DNA from: Ilyonectria destructans
Lineage: Eukaryota; Ascomycota; Sordariomycetes; Hypocreales; Nectriaceae
DNA length: 64,000 nt
Assembly: GCA_020740775.1 (NCBI GenBank)
Contig: JAHEWK010000016.1
Coordinates: forward strand, 558,001-622,000
Direction: 5' to 3'
The notes under the pieces were generated by a model. That model saw only the letters and a list, made by a program, of their open reading frames with translations, was not told the origin of the DNA and did no database searches. Numbering within the stretch: position 1 is the stretch's first letter; every line of letters starts with the position of its first letter. Below are positions 31,846-42,832 of the stretch, piece after piece. The position numbers and the translations under genes are program-made.

Positions 31846-33828
31846 CTACAGCCTATGCACATTGCTATTCTTAGTCCACCTCCGGAATGTCTTTCCATAA
31901 AAGTAAAACATGACAGCAAATAGACACCAGATAAAAGTGAGAGCCATGTTCACCATGAAAGCGTTGATAAATCTAGAGTAAGAGAGAATATGGTCAGTAC
32001 GTAGTAAAGTATGGCGTTTCCCGCTCAAAATAACTTACCCATTTGCTTCAGTCCAAGGCGTAATAAAGCGACCCATGCCGTAACCCCAAAGGTTCTTGTT
32101 CACAGTGATAGCAACGAAGAGCGATCCAGCCACGGGCTTGTAGCTGTCAACTGCGTAGGTGCTACTAATACTGGGTAGCCCTGCGACTTGAATACCAGCG
32201 CAGGAATAACCGAGCACGACAATAACGGGCCAGGGCCAGTGGTTCTGGTACCCAATTGCCGTGATAATATGTCCAGATGCCATTATCAAGACGTATGGAA
32301 TCATGGCGGGGAGACGCATTTCTGGCTCACGAATTCCGTTGTTACGAGCCGTTGCGCGAGCAGAGACCCAGTCGCTCAAAGGTCCAGCTGTCGCGAGGCC
32401 AATCAGGGCTCCGACGAAGAGTGAGAAGTTTGTAAATCCTTCACAAAAATATTAGTTTCTGATTTTGGCGAGCACGAACGAAGAACGTACCAATCGACTG
32501 TGAGCTCAAGTTATAAGGAGGCGCCGCAAATACTTGCGTCTGCGTGAGGTTGAGAATCAAGATAAAGCTGCAGCTCCAGCTAACCACAAAGGATGCGAAG
32601 AGAACAATAGGGAACGTAAATAGCTTCCACGGAATCCACAGATCTAGCATGATGGATCGGAAGGGAGACGACGTTGATTGAAACAGCTTCCATTGCTGTC
32701 GGCTTGGTGTTCCCTTTCCAAGGCAAGGATCTCTCTCTGCGTTCACGTTAGACTGGTTATCATCCGAAGTTGTATTCTTTTCGCTCGTAGACTGCTCTTC
32801 GTGCTGGACTTGGATTGCTTTTAGCGATGTCTCAACTACAGCGGGCTGAGCTTCAGACGCCTCAACGCGGCGGAACTTAGTCTCGGGAAAGCCAAAGACA
32901 ATCGCCACAAGAGAAACGGCCGTCATGGCGGCGTTAAGCCACCAGAATGATGGCCAGCCACTGTGATCAGCCATGGCTCCTGCTATAATAGGTGCGACCT
33001 GAAGTTATTAGCTAAATAAGAATACCGACGAGAGGATGACTTACAATCAGTGCGCCCGTGTATATGACCCAGTACATTGTGTTCCACTTGCCTCGATCAT
33101 GGAGGAAGTAGATATCGGCAATGATGCTCGGTTGCAGTGTCTCTCCGGGGCCGGCCCCAATACCACTCAAACTGGGCATTGTTAGTCTGATACTTCAACG
33201 AGATTCCAAGTAGAGACACTCACATGGCAGCACCCATAAAACCATTGTAGTCGGTCGCCTTTGCTCGCCAAATATGGGATGCCAAGCAGACGATTTGAGA
33301 CAAAATTAAGACAGGCCTTCGTCCAAAGGAAGTCGATATCGGAACCCTGTATCATGGCTTTGGTTATGATTGCACATATCTCAAGTGTGCATGTCAACTA
33401 ACCAGAAGAAGTTGCTGAAGCCGAGAACCAAGATGGTGACGCCCGTGAACTGAATGACATCGGTAAGAGACCTGTCGTAATCTTGCATAAGGTAGCCGAA
33501 CATGGGCCCAAGAGCAAGCGGTGCGAAGCCTTGTGTGAAGCTCATTGTAGAGACGGCTACGAGCGCCGACAGTTTCCATGCCTTGGTCCAGTTGAGAGGG
33601 TCGTGAGGATCGTCCGAGGGTTGAGGCACGAGCACACGGTGTGATTTGTCTTCGCTCTTGACAAAATGATGGCTTCCAATATCGGCCATAATCTCAGTAC
33701 CAGGGATAATCTCGATGTCGAGTTCATTCTGGATCTGCTCCAGTTCCTATTGAGGGATATGAGTAATGGATCCAGATGATACTCTGGGTCGTAAGATTTC
33801 ATACCTCCAGGCGAGATTCGGCCACCAT
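31846..33828 (-). CDS. MFS multidrug/metabolite exporter (DHA1 family)
   Basis: Seven exons on the minus strand, 33828-33805, 33746-33403, 33346-33224, 33171-33045, 32998-32491, 32438-32039 and 31972-31846, sum to 1653 nt (550 aa) with all phases consistent. The N-terminal tail includes DDPHDPLNWTKAWKLSALVA, the hallmark of fungal DHA1 drug:H+ antiporters. Further landmarks are TSFGRRPVLILS (loop 2-3), LSGIGAGPGETLQPSIIADI and FLHDRGKWNTMYWV (helix 4-5 region), a ~55-residue charged central loop and GLATAGPLSDWV. It should be a plasma-membrane exporter of small hydrophobic compounds. The first exon is only eight codons, so the start is the least certain part. It is divergent from the alcohol dehydrogenase at 34622, 793 bp away. 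Confidence 0.87.
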
Positions 33829-34621
33829 GATGACGAACTCGCGGCAGCTGATGGACAGGTTGTGAACACAATGGGATTGACAGATCTAGACGAGGGCAGA
33901 AAGATTGCGGGGGTGTGGGCTGGTAGGGATTGAACGATGTGGGCAGTGGTGTCATATTTGAAGATTTCGCCGATGAGATGGATTCCGAGAGATCAAGTCT
34001 GGGGAAATGTTACGAGTCATTGAATATGCAGTGAGCTACTCGGAAATAGATGAAGTTCCCTTTCCACCGGGATTTTAATCCCACGTTTCGGCCGATGGTT
34101 GGGGTTCTCGGCTAAGGCCAGACTAAATCTGGTGAGGCTTCAACACGCTCCATCGGAATTTTGAAGGCATTTCCGAGATCCCAGCTGCTGTGACCTGTTC
34201 TAGAGGGAAACGGATTGCCACAGACGTATAGATATCACATCCCTACGCCCGCAGACAACGCGTGGACCACTTTTTTACCCCAGATTCTCCCCGTCTTATC
34301 CCCAGCTGAGACCCGCCAAGATCCCCGCACGCCTAGATGAGCGTCACCAGGGGACCCCCCGCCTCTCTAGCGTGCTCAGCTATCGTCGAGGATGTTCTCA
34401 CAAAGATATTGGTAATGATAGGGACGGAAAGCTTCCGACTGGTCAGTGTGAAGTAGACTTTGTACACGGAGCCGAGGTGTATTAAATCTGAGTCTCGGCA
34501 GATGACAAAGGGGATGTGACATATTTAATCTAGGTGACAACACCTCGTCCATCAATGGCATTACCTATTTTGTTTCCCACGTCTAAATTACCCGTTATTA
34601 TCGACATAGCTATTATCAACC
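33829..34621. promoter_or_regulatory. Divergent promoter region between exporter and alcohol dehydrogenase
   Basis: 793 bp without a supported gene, bounded by two translation starts pointing away from each other. No repeated operator-like motif was recognised in it. Confidence 0.5.
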
Positions 34622-35934
34622 ATGGCACTACCTACCAACATCACCACCGAGGCACTTGTCATTGGGAAGCCCGGTGACAAGTTCGAGATGAAGCCCATCA
34701 TTCTTGATGAAGTGCGCTCAGACGAGGTGCTAGTGGAAATGAAGTACTCTGGCATTTGCCACACGGTGCGTCTAGTCCAGGTTTTCTAGGACTAACAGCT
34801 AACATTGCGGAGGATGTTCTTTTTCAAACAGGCATGTTGCCTGGTGTCGAGTATCCCGCAATTTTCGGCCACGAGGGTGCAGGCATCATCCGAGGCCTGG
34901 GAAGTGAGGTCAAGGACAAGTCCCTCCAGGTTGGCGACCATGTCCTTCTCTCATTCAACGTCTGCGGCAAATGCAAGCAGTGCCTTGCCGATAACCCATC
35001 ATGTTGTCACATCCACTCTGAAGTCAATGCCGGCTCAGTCCGCCTCTCCGATGGCACTACACCCGCGAGGCTCGAGGATGGAACACCTGTTCGCAGTCAA
35101 TGCTTCGGACAGTCCTCCTTTTCCCGGATGTCTGTTGTGGCTGAGAGAAGCGTGGTCAAGTGTCCCTATCCCGAGTCACTGCCTTACTATGCGCCGCTTG
35201 GTTGTGGATTCCAGACAGGAGCCGGCACGTTGCTGAATGCACTCAAGCCAGACAAGACCAACACAGTCGTAATCTTTGGAGTTGGAAGTGTCGGTATCGC
35301 CGCTTTGATGGCGGCTTCGTATCTCCAAGTAAAGCAACTAGTAGCCGTGGATGTCCTTGACGAGAAGCTCGCCATCGCTAAGGAATTTGGGGCCACACAT
35401 ACCGTCAACTCAAGAAACTGCGGCGAGGGCGGTGTTCAAGCCAAGATCCTCGAAATAACAGACGGGGGAGCTGATTTCGCTATCGACTGCACCGGCCTGA
35501 TCCCCGTTATCGAGTCCCTGTTTGGGTGTTTGGCTCCACGGGGCACTGCCACGACTGTTGGCGTTCCACCACCAAACAGCGTTGTCCGGATAGAGCCTAT
35601 GTCATTTCTGCTTGGCAATAAAAGGTACATTGGTGTTGTCGAGGGCGGATCGAATCCACAAAAGGTAAGTTTTTTACGTGCTGAGGTTCTTTCCAGGCCA
35701 CTGCTAATCTCGCATATCTGTCAAGTTCATTCCCCAGTTAATGGAGCTTCACCGACAAGGCCATTTTCCCGTGGATAAGCTTTGCAAGGTATACTCTGTG
35801 AAGGATTTTGACACTGCACTCAGTGACTTGCGTCAAGGAAAGGTGAGTTTCCTGCTTTCCGAGCCCGTCTCCCTTAATCTCTGACAGTGCTGTAATTTAT
35901 GCAGGTCGTGAAGCCTATCATTCATTGGGACTAA
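34622..35934 (+). CDS. Zinc-dependent alcohol dehydrogenase (aryl-alcohol/class III type)
   Basis: Four exons, 34622-34765, 34813-35664, 35726-35842 and 35905-35934, give 380 aa. Catalytic zinc ligands: C46 in YSGICHT, H68/E69 in GHEGAG and the Cys in APLGCGFQTGAG. Structural zinc: C99, C102, C105 and C113 in CGKCKQC...CC. The NAD-binding fold shows VVIFGVGSVGIAALMAA. The protein ends GKVVKPIIHWD. It should interconvert alcohols and aldehydes with NAD in the cytosol; the aryl/benzyl-alcohol dehydrogenase branch fits best. Next to a lipoxygenase and an exporter, it could process an oxylipin aldehyde or alcohol, which is inference from position. The last exon is only ten codons. Confidence 0.9.
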
Positions 35935-36778
35935 AGGGGGCGCATCCTAGGTAGCATGAATTTATGTACTTAGCTGTCAAATATATTTGCAAGCTTAACT
36001 GTCTTTTGTAAATTTCACGTAAATTCATTTCCGCAGTCCCGCGTCTCAAGAACTTGGCCCACTGTTCAACAACCATCGTTGATTTGCGCAGCACAGCTGA
36101 TCTCCTCATCATCCTTGGCGTGAGTCGTGGCGTGAGCTAATATGAAGCGCGCCACGTGTAGACGGAGCCCAGCCCCCGAAGTCATGCGGGCTAATATAGC
36201 GTGCCTGAGAATACTCATTTGATTGGGTATTCACGAGATTGTTGAGGCTCAGACCTGGATATCCGGAATTATATGTCAAGATAGGCCTAGAATGCGGAGT
36301 CCGTTCGGCCGGGTTGGCAGATTTATATCCGGGTGGGCGTTGCGGAACGCCGGCCTTGTGGGTCGATAAACTGGCCATGACTCGCAAGCGAGCCTAGCAA
36401 GCGAATACGCGGTACGGATTCCGAACTGGAAATCCGTGGTACTACGCTTCATAGACAGCTGGCTAGAGTGTGGAGGGCTGACCAGGCCACGACCGGAAAA
36501 CGGAATGAGTGCCTCTTGAGTGATTCTCGATCTGTCTTTCCTTCGTACTAATTATCGGGCACTCCTCATTCAATACCCTATCGCTATCGCATATATCGAG
36601 GAGACATTCCTGTAAAAAGTGCTACCATCCAGCATATCATGTTTTTTTCAAACCACACTCATCCCTGGCCCAGAGTCCCTCTCTATCATCCTTCCTTCTT
36701 TCCATTACTGTGGGATATTAGTAATCCCATGAAAACACCAAAACACTCAACCTGGTCATCTGAGATGTGAAGCACCGT
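35935..36778. other. Intergenic; no gene seen
   Basis: Short open frames only. It separates the intact alcohol dehydrogenase from a broken MFS gene. Confidence 0.5.
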
Positions 36779-37331
36779 TTAAACCCTGTTCTTAACTCCG
36801 ACGCTGGTGGCCACCATGCCAACACCCGCAAGCCGACGCAACACCACAGCCCCGTGCAATACTGCTGTAACATACTGTGACCCTTGCTAGTATCGACAGC
36901 CTGGACTATAGCACTTGCAAGCGCAAGTCCTACCCCGCTACCTATCTGGAAAGCAGTGTTGATCATTCCTCCACACAAGTTCTTAATGTTGGTTGGCACT
37001 GAATCCAACAGCACTACTGTGATTGTGCAGTATACGACGGTAGTGCCAGCAACACCAATGATGGTGGTTGGGAAGACGTGCTTCCAGAAATTGATGTCGC
37101 CTTCTTTCATAAGTGCCGAGGAAATGGGGGCAATAGCACAGGTAGCCATGCCAACGACTAGCAGAATCTTTGTGTTGAAGTGCTCCAGCATTCGAGACAT
37201 GGAAAGGCCGACAATGAATCCCATGCATCCCATGGGAAGGAATCGGAGAGCGGTTTGGCTGGCGCTCAGCTCGTTAACCTCCTGGGTGATGAGTGTTGTG
37301 TCTGCGTGTACAGGGAAGCGAACAAGTAGCT
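36779..37331 (-). pseudogene. 3' remnant of an MFS transporter (DHA2-like), cut by a TA-rich block
   Basis: Starting at the block edge the minus strand reads FPVHADTTLITQEVNELSAS, then RFLPMGCMGFIVGLSMSRML, ILLVVGMATCAIAPISSALM and IGSGVGLALASAIVQAV, the last four to five helices of an MFS drug-type permease. Near 36838 one base is missing: the frame must shift after CCVG to continue as LAGVGMVATSVGVKNRV and end at the TAA at 36779. The first ~two thirds of the gene are gone, replaced by TA-rich sequence beginning at 37332. Truncation plus a frameshift makes it non-functional. Confidence 0.8.
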
Positions 37332-37960
37332 TAATTTAAGTAGCTATTAGAGATAACTTTAATAGCTTCTTTAGTAATTAAAATAACCTTATTATATTTT
37401 ATTATATCTTTATAGCTAGTAGGTAGTATCTAGATATGTTAGACTAAGAGGTTATTTTACTAATATACTATATAATTTAGCTTATTTAAGGGAAATATAT
37501 TAATTCCCTAAGGATATTAATCTTATTATAATTATCTATTATAGTAATATTTGGTTTTTTTTAGCTTTACTTAATATCATCAGATAGATTAAAGCCATAC
37601 AGTATTCTCAAATAGTAGAGATAAATAGTAAGTACTATATCCAGCACCAGTAGATATAATAGCTAAATAATAAGGTTGTTATATACTGGTCTTTACCTTA
37701 AGCTTTAATTTAACCCTTCTGACTTCAACCCTGCTATCTGCAGACAACAGGATCAGTCAACAACCCTATTATCTGCAGTCAACGACCTTAAGATAGGAAC
37801 CTTATTCCGAGCAATAAGATATAAGAGAGACTGATATCTCCCGTCGTTAAGAGACTAACTTCCCTTCTAATAATTATCCTATCTTAACAACTTTCATCAT
37901 ATCAACTACTATCATTCATAAAGCTCTAGTTACAACTAACCCTATATATTAGAAATATAC
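37332..37960. repeat. TA-rich, CpG-poor decayed repeat block
   Basis: Starts abruptly at the broken end of the MFS remnant. It is rich in TA, CTA and TAG, almost lacks CG, and has stops in all frames. It is probably the inserted element that truncated the MFS gene, later mutated by RIP. Confidence 0.7.
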
Positions 37961-38003
37961 AATTGGATACCGGCACGATACTGAATACCTTTAGAATCTA
38001 TAA

Positions 38004-38327
38004 GATCCTAAGGAAAGAGGCAAATTAGATGCCTATCGAAAATTCCTTAAAAAATACAGACTTTTCAGCCACTCGCCTTACCACCCAGAACGCCTAAATA
38101 CAAGCCAACGGATCGCATTGGCTATTTTCGGGTGCAGCCTATTCCTTAACGACAGGAATAGAGTTAATTCCCAAGGAAACACAGTCATCGGCATCAATAT
38201 TGCATATATCCGGATAGAGAAAGCCGCACTATATAATTTAGCTGAAGACGTCGAAAACAGCGATAACGATAGGGGCCAAGAGTTCATCAAGGAAATTGGC
38301 GGTAAGGTGTACAAGCCCTGGTTCTAG
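38004..38327 (+). pseudogene. Unrecognised open segment, possible gene fragment
   Basis: A 107-codon open stretch with balanced base composition sits between two TA-rich blocks. It reads KLDAYRKFLKKYRLFSHSPY, then HPERLNTSQRIALAIFGCSL and IGINIAYIRIEKAALYNLAE, and ends VYKPWF with a stop. It has no ATG until 38118 and no identifiable family, but its composition looks protein-like. It may be the last exon of a gene whose front was lost to the TA-rich element, or a live short gene with an upstream exon I cannot find. Confidence 0.35.
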
Positions 38328-38614
38328 AAGCTATTAGGTTGCATAGAGCTGGTACGGATACTAGCCAGCTAGGGCGCTGGCTAGAGGGCGGATTCGGATG
38401 ACTTAAATGGGTCATCATGGGCGTTGGAGATCTTGGGGCGTTAGGTCGGGTCGTGGGATTTGCAGGTTTAGACATCAAGGTTAGAATGGGTCGAAAAAGT
38501 TAGATAGGATTCCGGCAGAAGAAGAAAAAAGCAGCTTGAAACCCAAACTTAGGCCTCGGCAACTGTAACGTACACAACGAAAATACAGTAAATTCAAACA
38601 TTAGGTTCCCTCAT

Positions 38615-38960
38615 CGAGGGCTATTATAGTAATATATTAACTTTTAATATAGATAAGTAATATCTATAACTAAACTAGTAAAAGAAATATAAATCAATTT
38701 TTAATTTTTCTAAAATCCAGGATATAGTTACTCCTTATAAGTCTAGATAGGGGTGTAGCACTTACTGTTTATCTCTACTGTTTGAGAATACTGCATGGCT
38801 TTAATCTATCTGATGATATTGAGTAGAGCTAAAAAAAACCAAATAAGCCTAGATAGTGATTTATAAGCTCTCTAAAGCACCCCCATTTAATAGTTAATTA
38901 GCATACCGATACAGCTTAAATACAATATACAGATATGTTATAAAAATTAGGCTCAGCAGT
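38615..38960. repeat. TA-rich RIP-like block with dispersed repeat copy 2
   Basis: TA-rich, CpG-poor sequence. About 38750-38866 aligns with 9909-10020 in the same orientation (shared core ATACTGCATGGCTTT and GATATTGAGT/GATATCGAGT). Differences are mostly transitions. Confidence 0.6.
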
Positions 38961-39415
38961 TAAAAGGTAGCACTCAGCCAGCTATAAAGCTATCGAGTTC
39001 TCCTACCGCCAGCCTTACGCCTTCGAGCGGCGTTGGTGAGAGAAACGAGGATGGTGCAGCAAAGTGCAGAAATATTCGGCTGCTCAACCAACGATATGAT
39101 GTGATTTTTTCAGCTGAAAAAGAAGTCGCGTTCTGGCGTGGCACCTGATTTCGCAACGTTGTGTGATCATCTATCAATCACCCTGTCGAAGCTTCTAAGC
39201 ATTGTCTTCATTTCACCATGTCAATGGATCCTCTTCCACACCACATCCACTCTGGTAAGAAGCCAGACCGTGCTTTTCTTAATTGAATCATCGAGTCTTA
39301 TTCGTTAGACCATTAACCTAGGCATCATTACCGCGCAAGCCAAGCGTCTGTGAAGCCACAGCTCGAATCTGTCCCACGTCCGGATGTTGACATACTAGAA
39401 CAAGATAACGTCCAG

Positions 39416-39446
39416 GTTGAATGAAAAAAAAAAAAAAAAATTCAAC
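39416..39446. repeat. A17 tract flanked by a 7-bp inverted repeat
   Basis: GTTGAAT (39416-39422) and ATTCAAC (39440-39446) flank a run of 17 A (39424-39440). It could be a slippage-prone homopolymer, or a poly(A) remnant of a retro-inserted sequence. Confidence 0.6.
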
Positions 39447-40984
39447 TTCGGCGGACGCCTCGATCCTGGCCTGCTGAGTTCCCTAATCAATAGTGTGTAC
39501 CTCGCACCTCGGATCGTCATGGGGAACCAACGAGAAGATCATTTCCAAGCTCCAGACTGCCGACATAAGTGGCCGAGAATAACAACAAATGAAGAGTTTG
39601 ATACTCGTTGGAGCAGACCATCGAGAAAGACCCGAAGTTCTCGATCCCTTAAGGCCGCAAAGTCTTTTCCCGGACCAGTCCGAGGCAATCCGGAATCCTC
39701 CTACTCGCCCGGTATAGGGAGATACGTTCCCGTTCGGTCGTCGATACCTGGGCGGCCAGCGAGCGTGAAAATTAATTCAGCCCGCCACTGCCTACAAAAA
39801 TTCGTGTCAACCCCAAAGATCGTCAAGGAATCACAGTTCACATGTCCTTAGATCCCAGAGATGACCCAGAGGGTATCTTGAGGATCTCTCACGGGCCAGC
39901 AGATTTGGGCATTTTGGCACTGAAATTGATCAACGGGAGATCAAATCGGACATTTCTTCCATAACCGATACGTATACCTAATATTAATATTCAAATCGGT
40001 TAGTTTTATTATTATAGTATTATCACTCTTAAATATACAAGTTACCTCTATATTGTAGCTGATTACCACCCAGCGGTAGAGGGGAAAGTGTTTGTGGAGT
40101 AAGCTATAAGTCGGTAGTGTAAGAAGTGAGAGTTAGATAGGTAAGTTCTGGGCTGATCAGCGACGACTGGAGTTATTCCAAGGTTATATACAAGTAGGTT
40201 ACAGTGGGTCCAAGTTAAGACTTTTACGGAGTCAGAAGGTAAGGCAAATTGATGTTGTCTATCCCGCCTTAACCATGAATTGATTTAATATCCGTGTGAA
40301 GAATTGATTCCCACGCATGACTGATGCTGGTGATAAATCACACATTAGTTGCCTGCACGGACTCAGGTCAAGGCTACCTCGCACTAGAGGATGAATAGGT
40401 CGATGTAACGAGCACTCTAGAACTTTCTTGTACAGTGGCAAATGCTGTGCTTTCACGACAAGTGCCACTCTTCCTCCAAAGCTTTTCTATTGTAAGAGAA
40501 GCCTCATTCATGAAGGGACCTGGGATTTCGATGGCGTAGCAGTATAGCTCAAGAGTATGTCGGAAATCACATCCGTGCAGAGCTTGCCGGTTGGCACATG
40601 CTGAATCCAGCTCTAAAAAGCTCAAGAGCAGTCCTTGGTTTGATTCGTTGAGTGATTTCTACTTTATCCTACCTCACAATCTAAGCCTGTAGTACCACTC
40701 TAACATCCTGGTCGTCCAGAACCGAGTTAATTTCGGAAATGCCGTGCTTAACCGCGTCGATGAAATGGCCCATGGAATATCTGACGTCGACACCGATGAT
40801 CATTCAACACGAACGCAATATTTTCAGGAACTGCTGTTCTTCGATGTCCAGTAGATTATCCTATCGACTATGGCAACGGGACTCTTATGTATCTAAGCAT
40901 CCCCCCCTTCCATGCAGAGGCTAGTCAGGTAAATATCGACCTCTTTTACAAATGATTGGTGCACATATAGTATCTTCATACAGG

Positions 40985-42173
40985 TCAGCGGTCCTTGAGG
41001 GAGTGCGTAATTAGTCGTTGATACCCCTTCACAGCCTCCTCCAAGTCCGAGACTGTCAAGTATTCGTGAGCAGAGTGAGCATCCAGAATGCTTCCAGGTC
41101 CATATAAGTATCTCTTGTGATTACCCTTGAGACTCGGAATATCTGTGCCGTAATTCAGAACAACGGTTTCAAATCCTTGTTTCCTGTCAGCTTTTGCTCA
41201 TTGCAGCGACAATGACGCATCGCATACCTTCAACATCGTAATCTATAGGCACAGGCCCAATACCATAGGTGAACTCAATCTCCAAGTTCAAATCGCTTTC
41301 TGAGATGGCAGTTTCGATCAAGTCTTTCAACGAAGCGGGAGTGCCAGCCGCAACTCTGACCCCGCCTATGGCGTACGCACTAGCAGGAATTACGTTACCA
41401 GCAACACCGCCTTCAATCTTGCCAATGTTGAGGGTCGTGTTGCCAAAGTCCTCACTCCAAGGCAATTCAAGTCGTTGAAGAGCTGCCAAGCCACGCGTGA
41501 GACTATCGATCGCATTGGTGCCCGTCTCGGGATATCCTGAGTGGCCTGCTTTCCCATTTGCTGTGATGGTGAAGCCCAACCCTCCCTTGTGGCCACGGCC
41601 AAGCTTAAGCTCCGTTGGTTCTCCGAAGATCACAGACTCCCATGAAAGACCTAGCTCGTTTGCTTTTCGCATGCCAATGCCCCCTCTTTCTTCTCCCACG
41701 ACGAAGAGTAACCCAACGTCACCTTCTCGAATCTTATTTTCTTGGAAAAGCGTCTGGACGGCAATGACTTGTGCTGCTATACTGCCTTTAGCGTCGACTG
41801 TTCCTCGCCCTCGGATCTCGTTGTTGTGTCTCTCATAAGGCCAGTAGGGAGGAACAGTATCCAGATGCGACGTTACGAGGACTTTGGTTTCCCTCGAGCT
41901 GTTGAAGTACGCAAGTATGTTATCTCGGTTCTCCTCGACGGGTTGGGTTTCCACGGTAAAGCCAACATCTCGGAGATAGCCCGTCAAGAATTCGGTCACG
42001 TCTTTTTCCGATCCTGTGATTGAAGGGCGTTCGACTAGTGCCTTGTGCAACTCAATCAGTGGCGATGTGCTTTGCATGAACGATAGGCTGTGTAGAGCCT
42101 GCTGGGCGCCACCTGCTGCCAGGGACCCCCAGATGACCAGGGACGTGACGGGAAAGTAAAAAGCAACTTTCAT
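40985..42173 (-). CDS. Secreted M20-family metallopeptidase (acetylornithine deacetylase/carboxypeptidase-like)
   Basis: Two exons on the minus strand, 42173-41228 and 41175-40985, give 378 aa. Residues ~1-24 (MKVAFYFPVTSLVIWGSLAA onward) form a signal peptide, so the enzyme is probably secreted. Dinuclear zinc residues: H103 in TSHLDTVPP, D127 in GTVDAKGS, the catalytic Glu and next ligand at E161/E162 in VGEERGG, E185 in FGEPTE and H352 in LDAHSAHEYL. The lid or dimerisation domain begins near KGGLGFTITANGKAGHSGYP. Members hydrolyse C-terminal or N-acyl amino-acid bonds, and secreted fungal versions are usually carboxypeptidases. It is divergent from an MFS permease of the allantoate/peptide-type family, which could import the products. 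Confidence 0.9.
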
Positions 42174-42832
42174 GATGAAGATTTAGACGTAATAAGAATG
42201 CGTGTAGGAAGACTTCGGGAAAATAATGCTAAACCCCGAAATTGCTGAAGGTCGGACTCGTGGAGGACAACCTTTTTGGAGTGGAAAGAACCTAGAACGA
42301 GCTTCATCGCGCTCAGGTTTATGACGTTTATGACGGGATGCATCCCACCAATGGTGTGATTGTAAGGCAAGGATCTTCAAAAGCAGTGAATGAGGGGAAA
42401 TCCTCATTTCCGGATTCCACCATTGACGTGCGGGATTCCGAAAGATAGCAAAAAAGCGGGCCAGGACTATTTGGGTTACTGTATGCCTCGGAGTGTGACA
42501 CGAGTCTGATAAGTGACATCCCCCCTGCGATGATAGTTGCAGGTCCGTCGGCTGTGCCGCTGATGATGCGGTTATTTTATCAGGACCCATGCCGCGTTTC
42601 CTTGATACCAAGGGAGATCTGCTGTTCAAATCGACTATGATTGGACATGGTATTACAATGTTACCCTGTGAAAGATCATCTCTTTTAGAAATACAACCCC
42701 TCTTTTTGCAACTCGCCCGTTGCAGCACGCAACAGAAGAGCAATACGAAGCTTGATTTTTATTTAAAGGGGGCCTTGGACGTGTGCACTTGGCTCGACAG
42801 TTCTCCCATACTCCTTGCCCTACAACGCAACC

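Larger units (their letters stand above)
38328..40984. other. Decayed region without a supported intact gene
   Basis: Contains a TA-rich block (38615-38960), a dispersed repeat copy, an A17 tract and some protein-like but unassigned fragments. At 40714-40854 the plus strand is open as VQNRVNFGNAVLNRVDEMAH, then DTDDHSTRTQYFQELLFFDV, to a stop. Around 39790-39945 there is an open stretch reading KIRVNPKDRQGITVHMSLDP. Neither could be tied to a family or extended into a gene. Confidence 0.4.

Noticed and set aside
29318..35934. Calling the lipoxygenase region a secondary-metabolite gene cluster with a backbone enzyme
   Set aside because: No PKS, NRPS, terpene synthase or dimethylallyl transferase motif was found anywhere in the window.
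38750..38866. Possibility that the dispersed repeat is part of a CRISPR-like or tandem array
   Set aside because: Only two copies, 29 kb apart, with no regular spacers; fungal nuclear DNA is not expected to carry CRISPR arrays.
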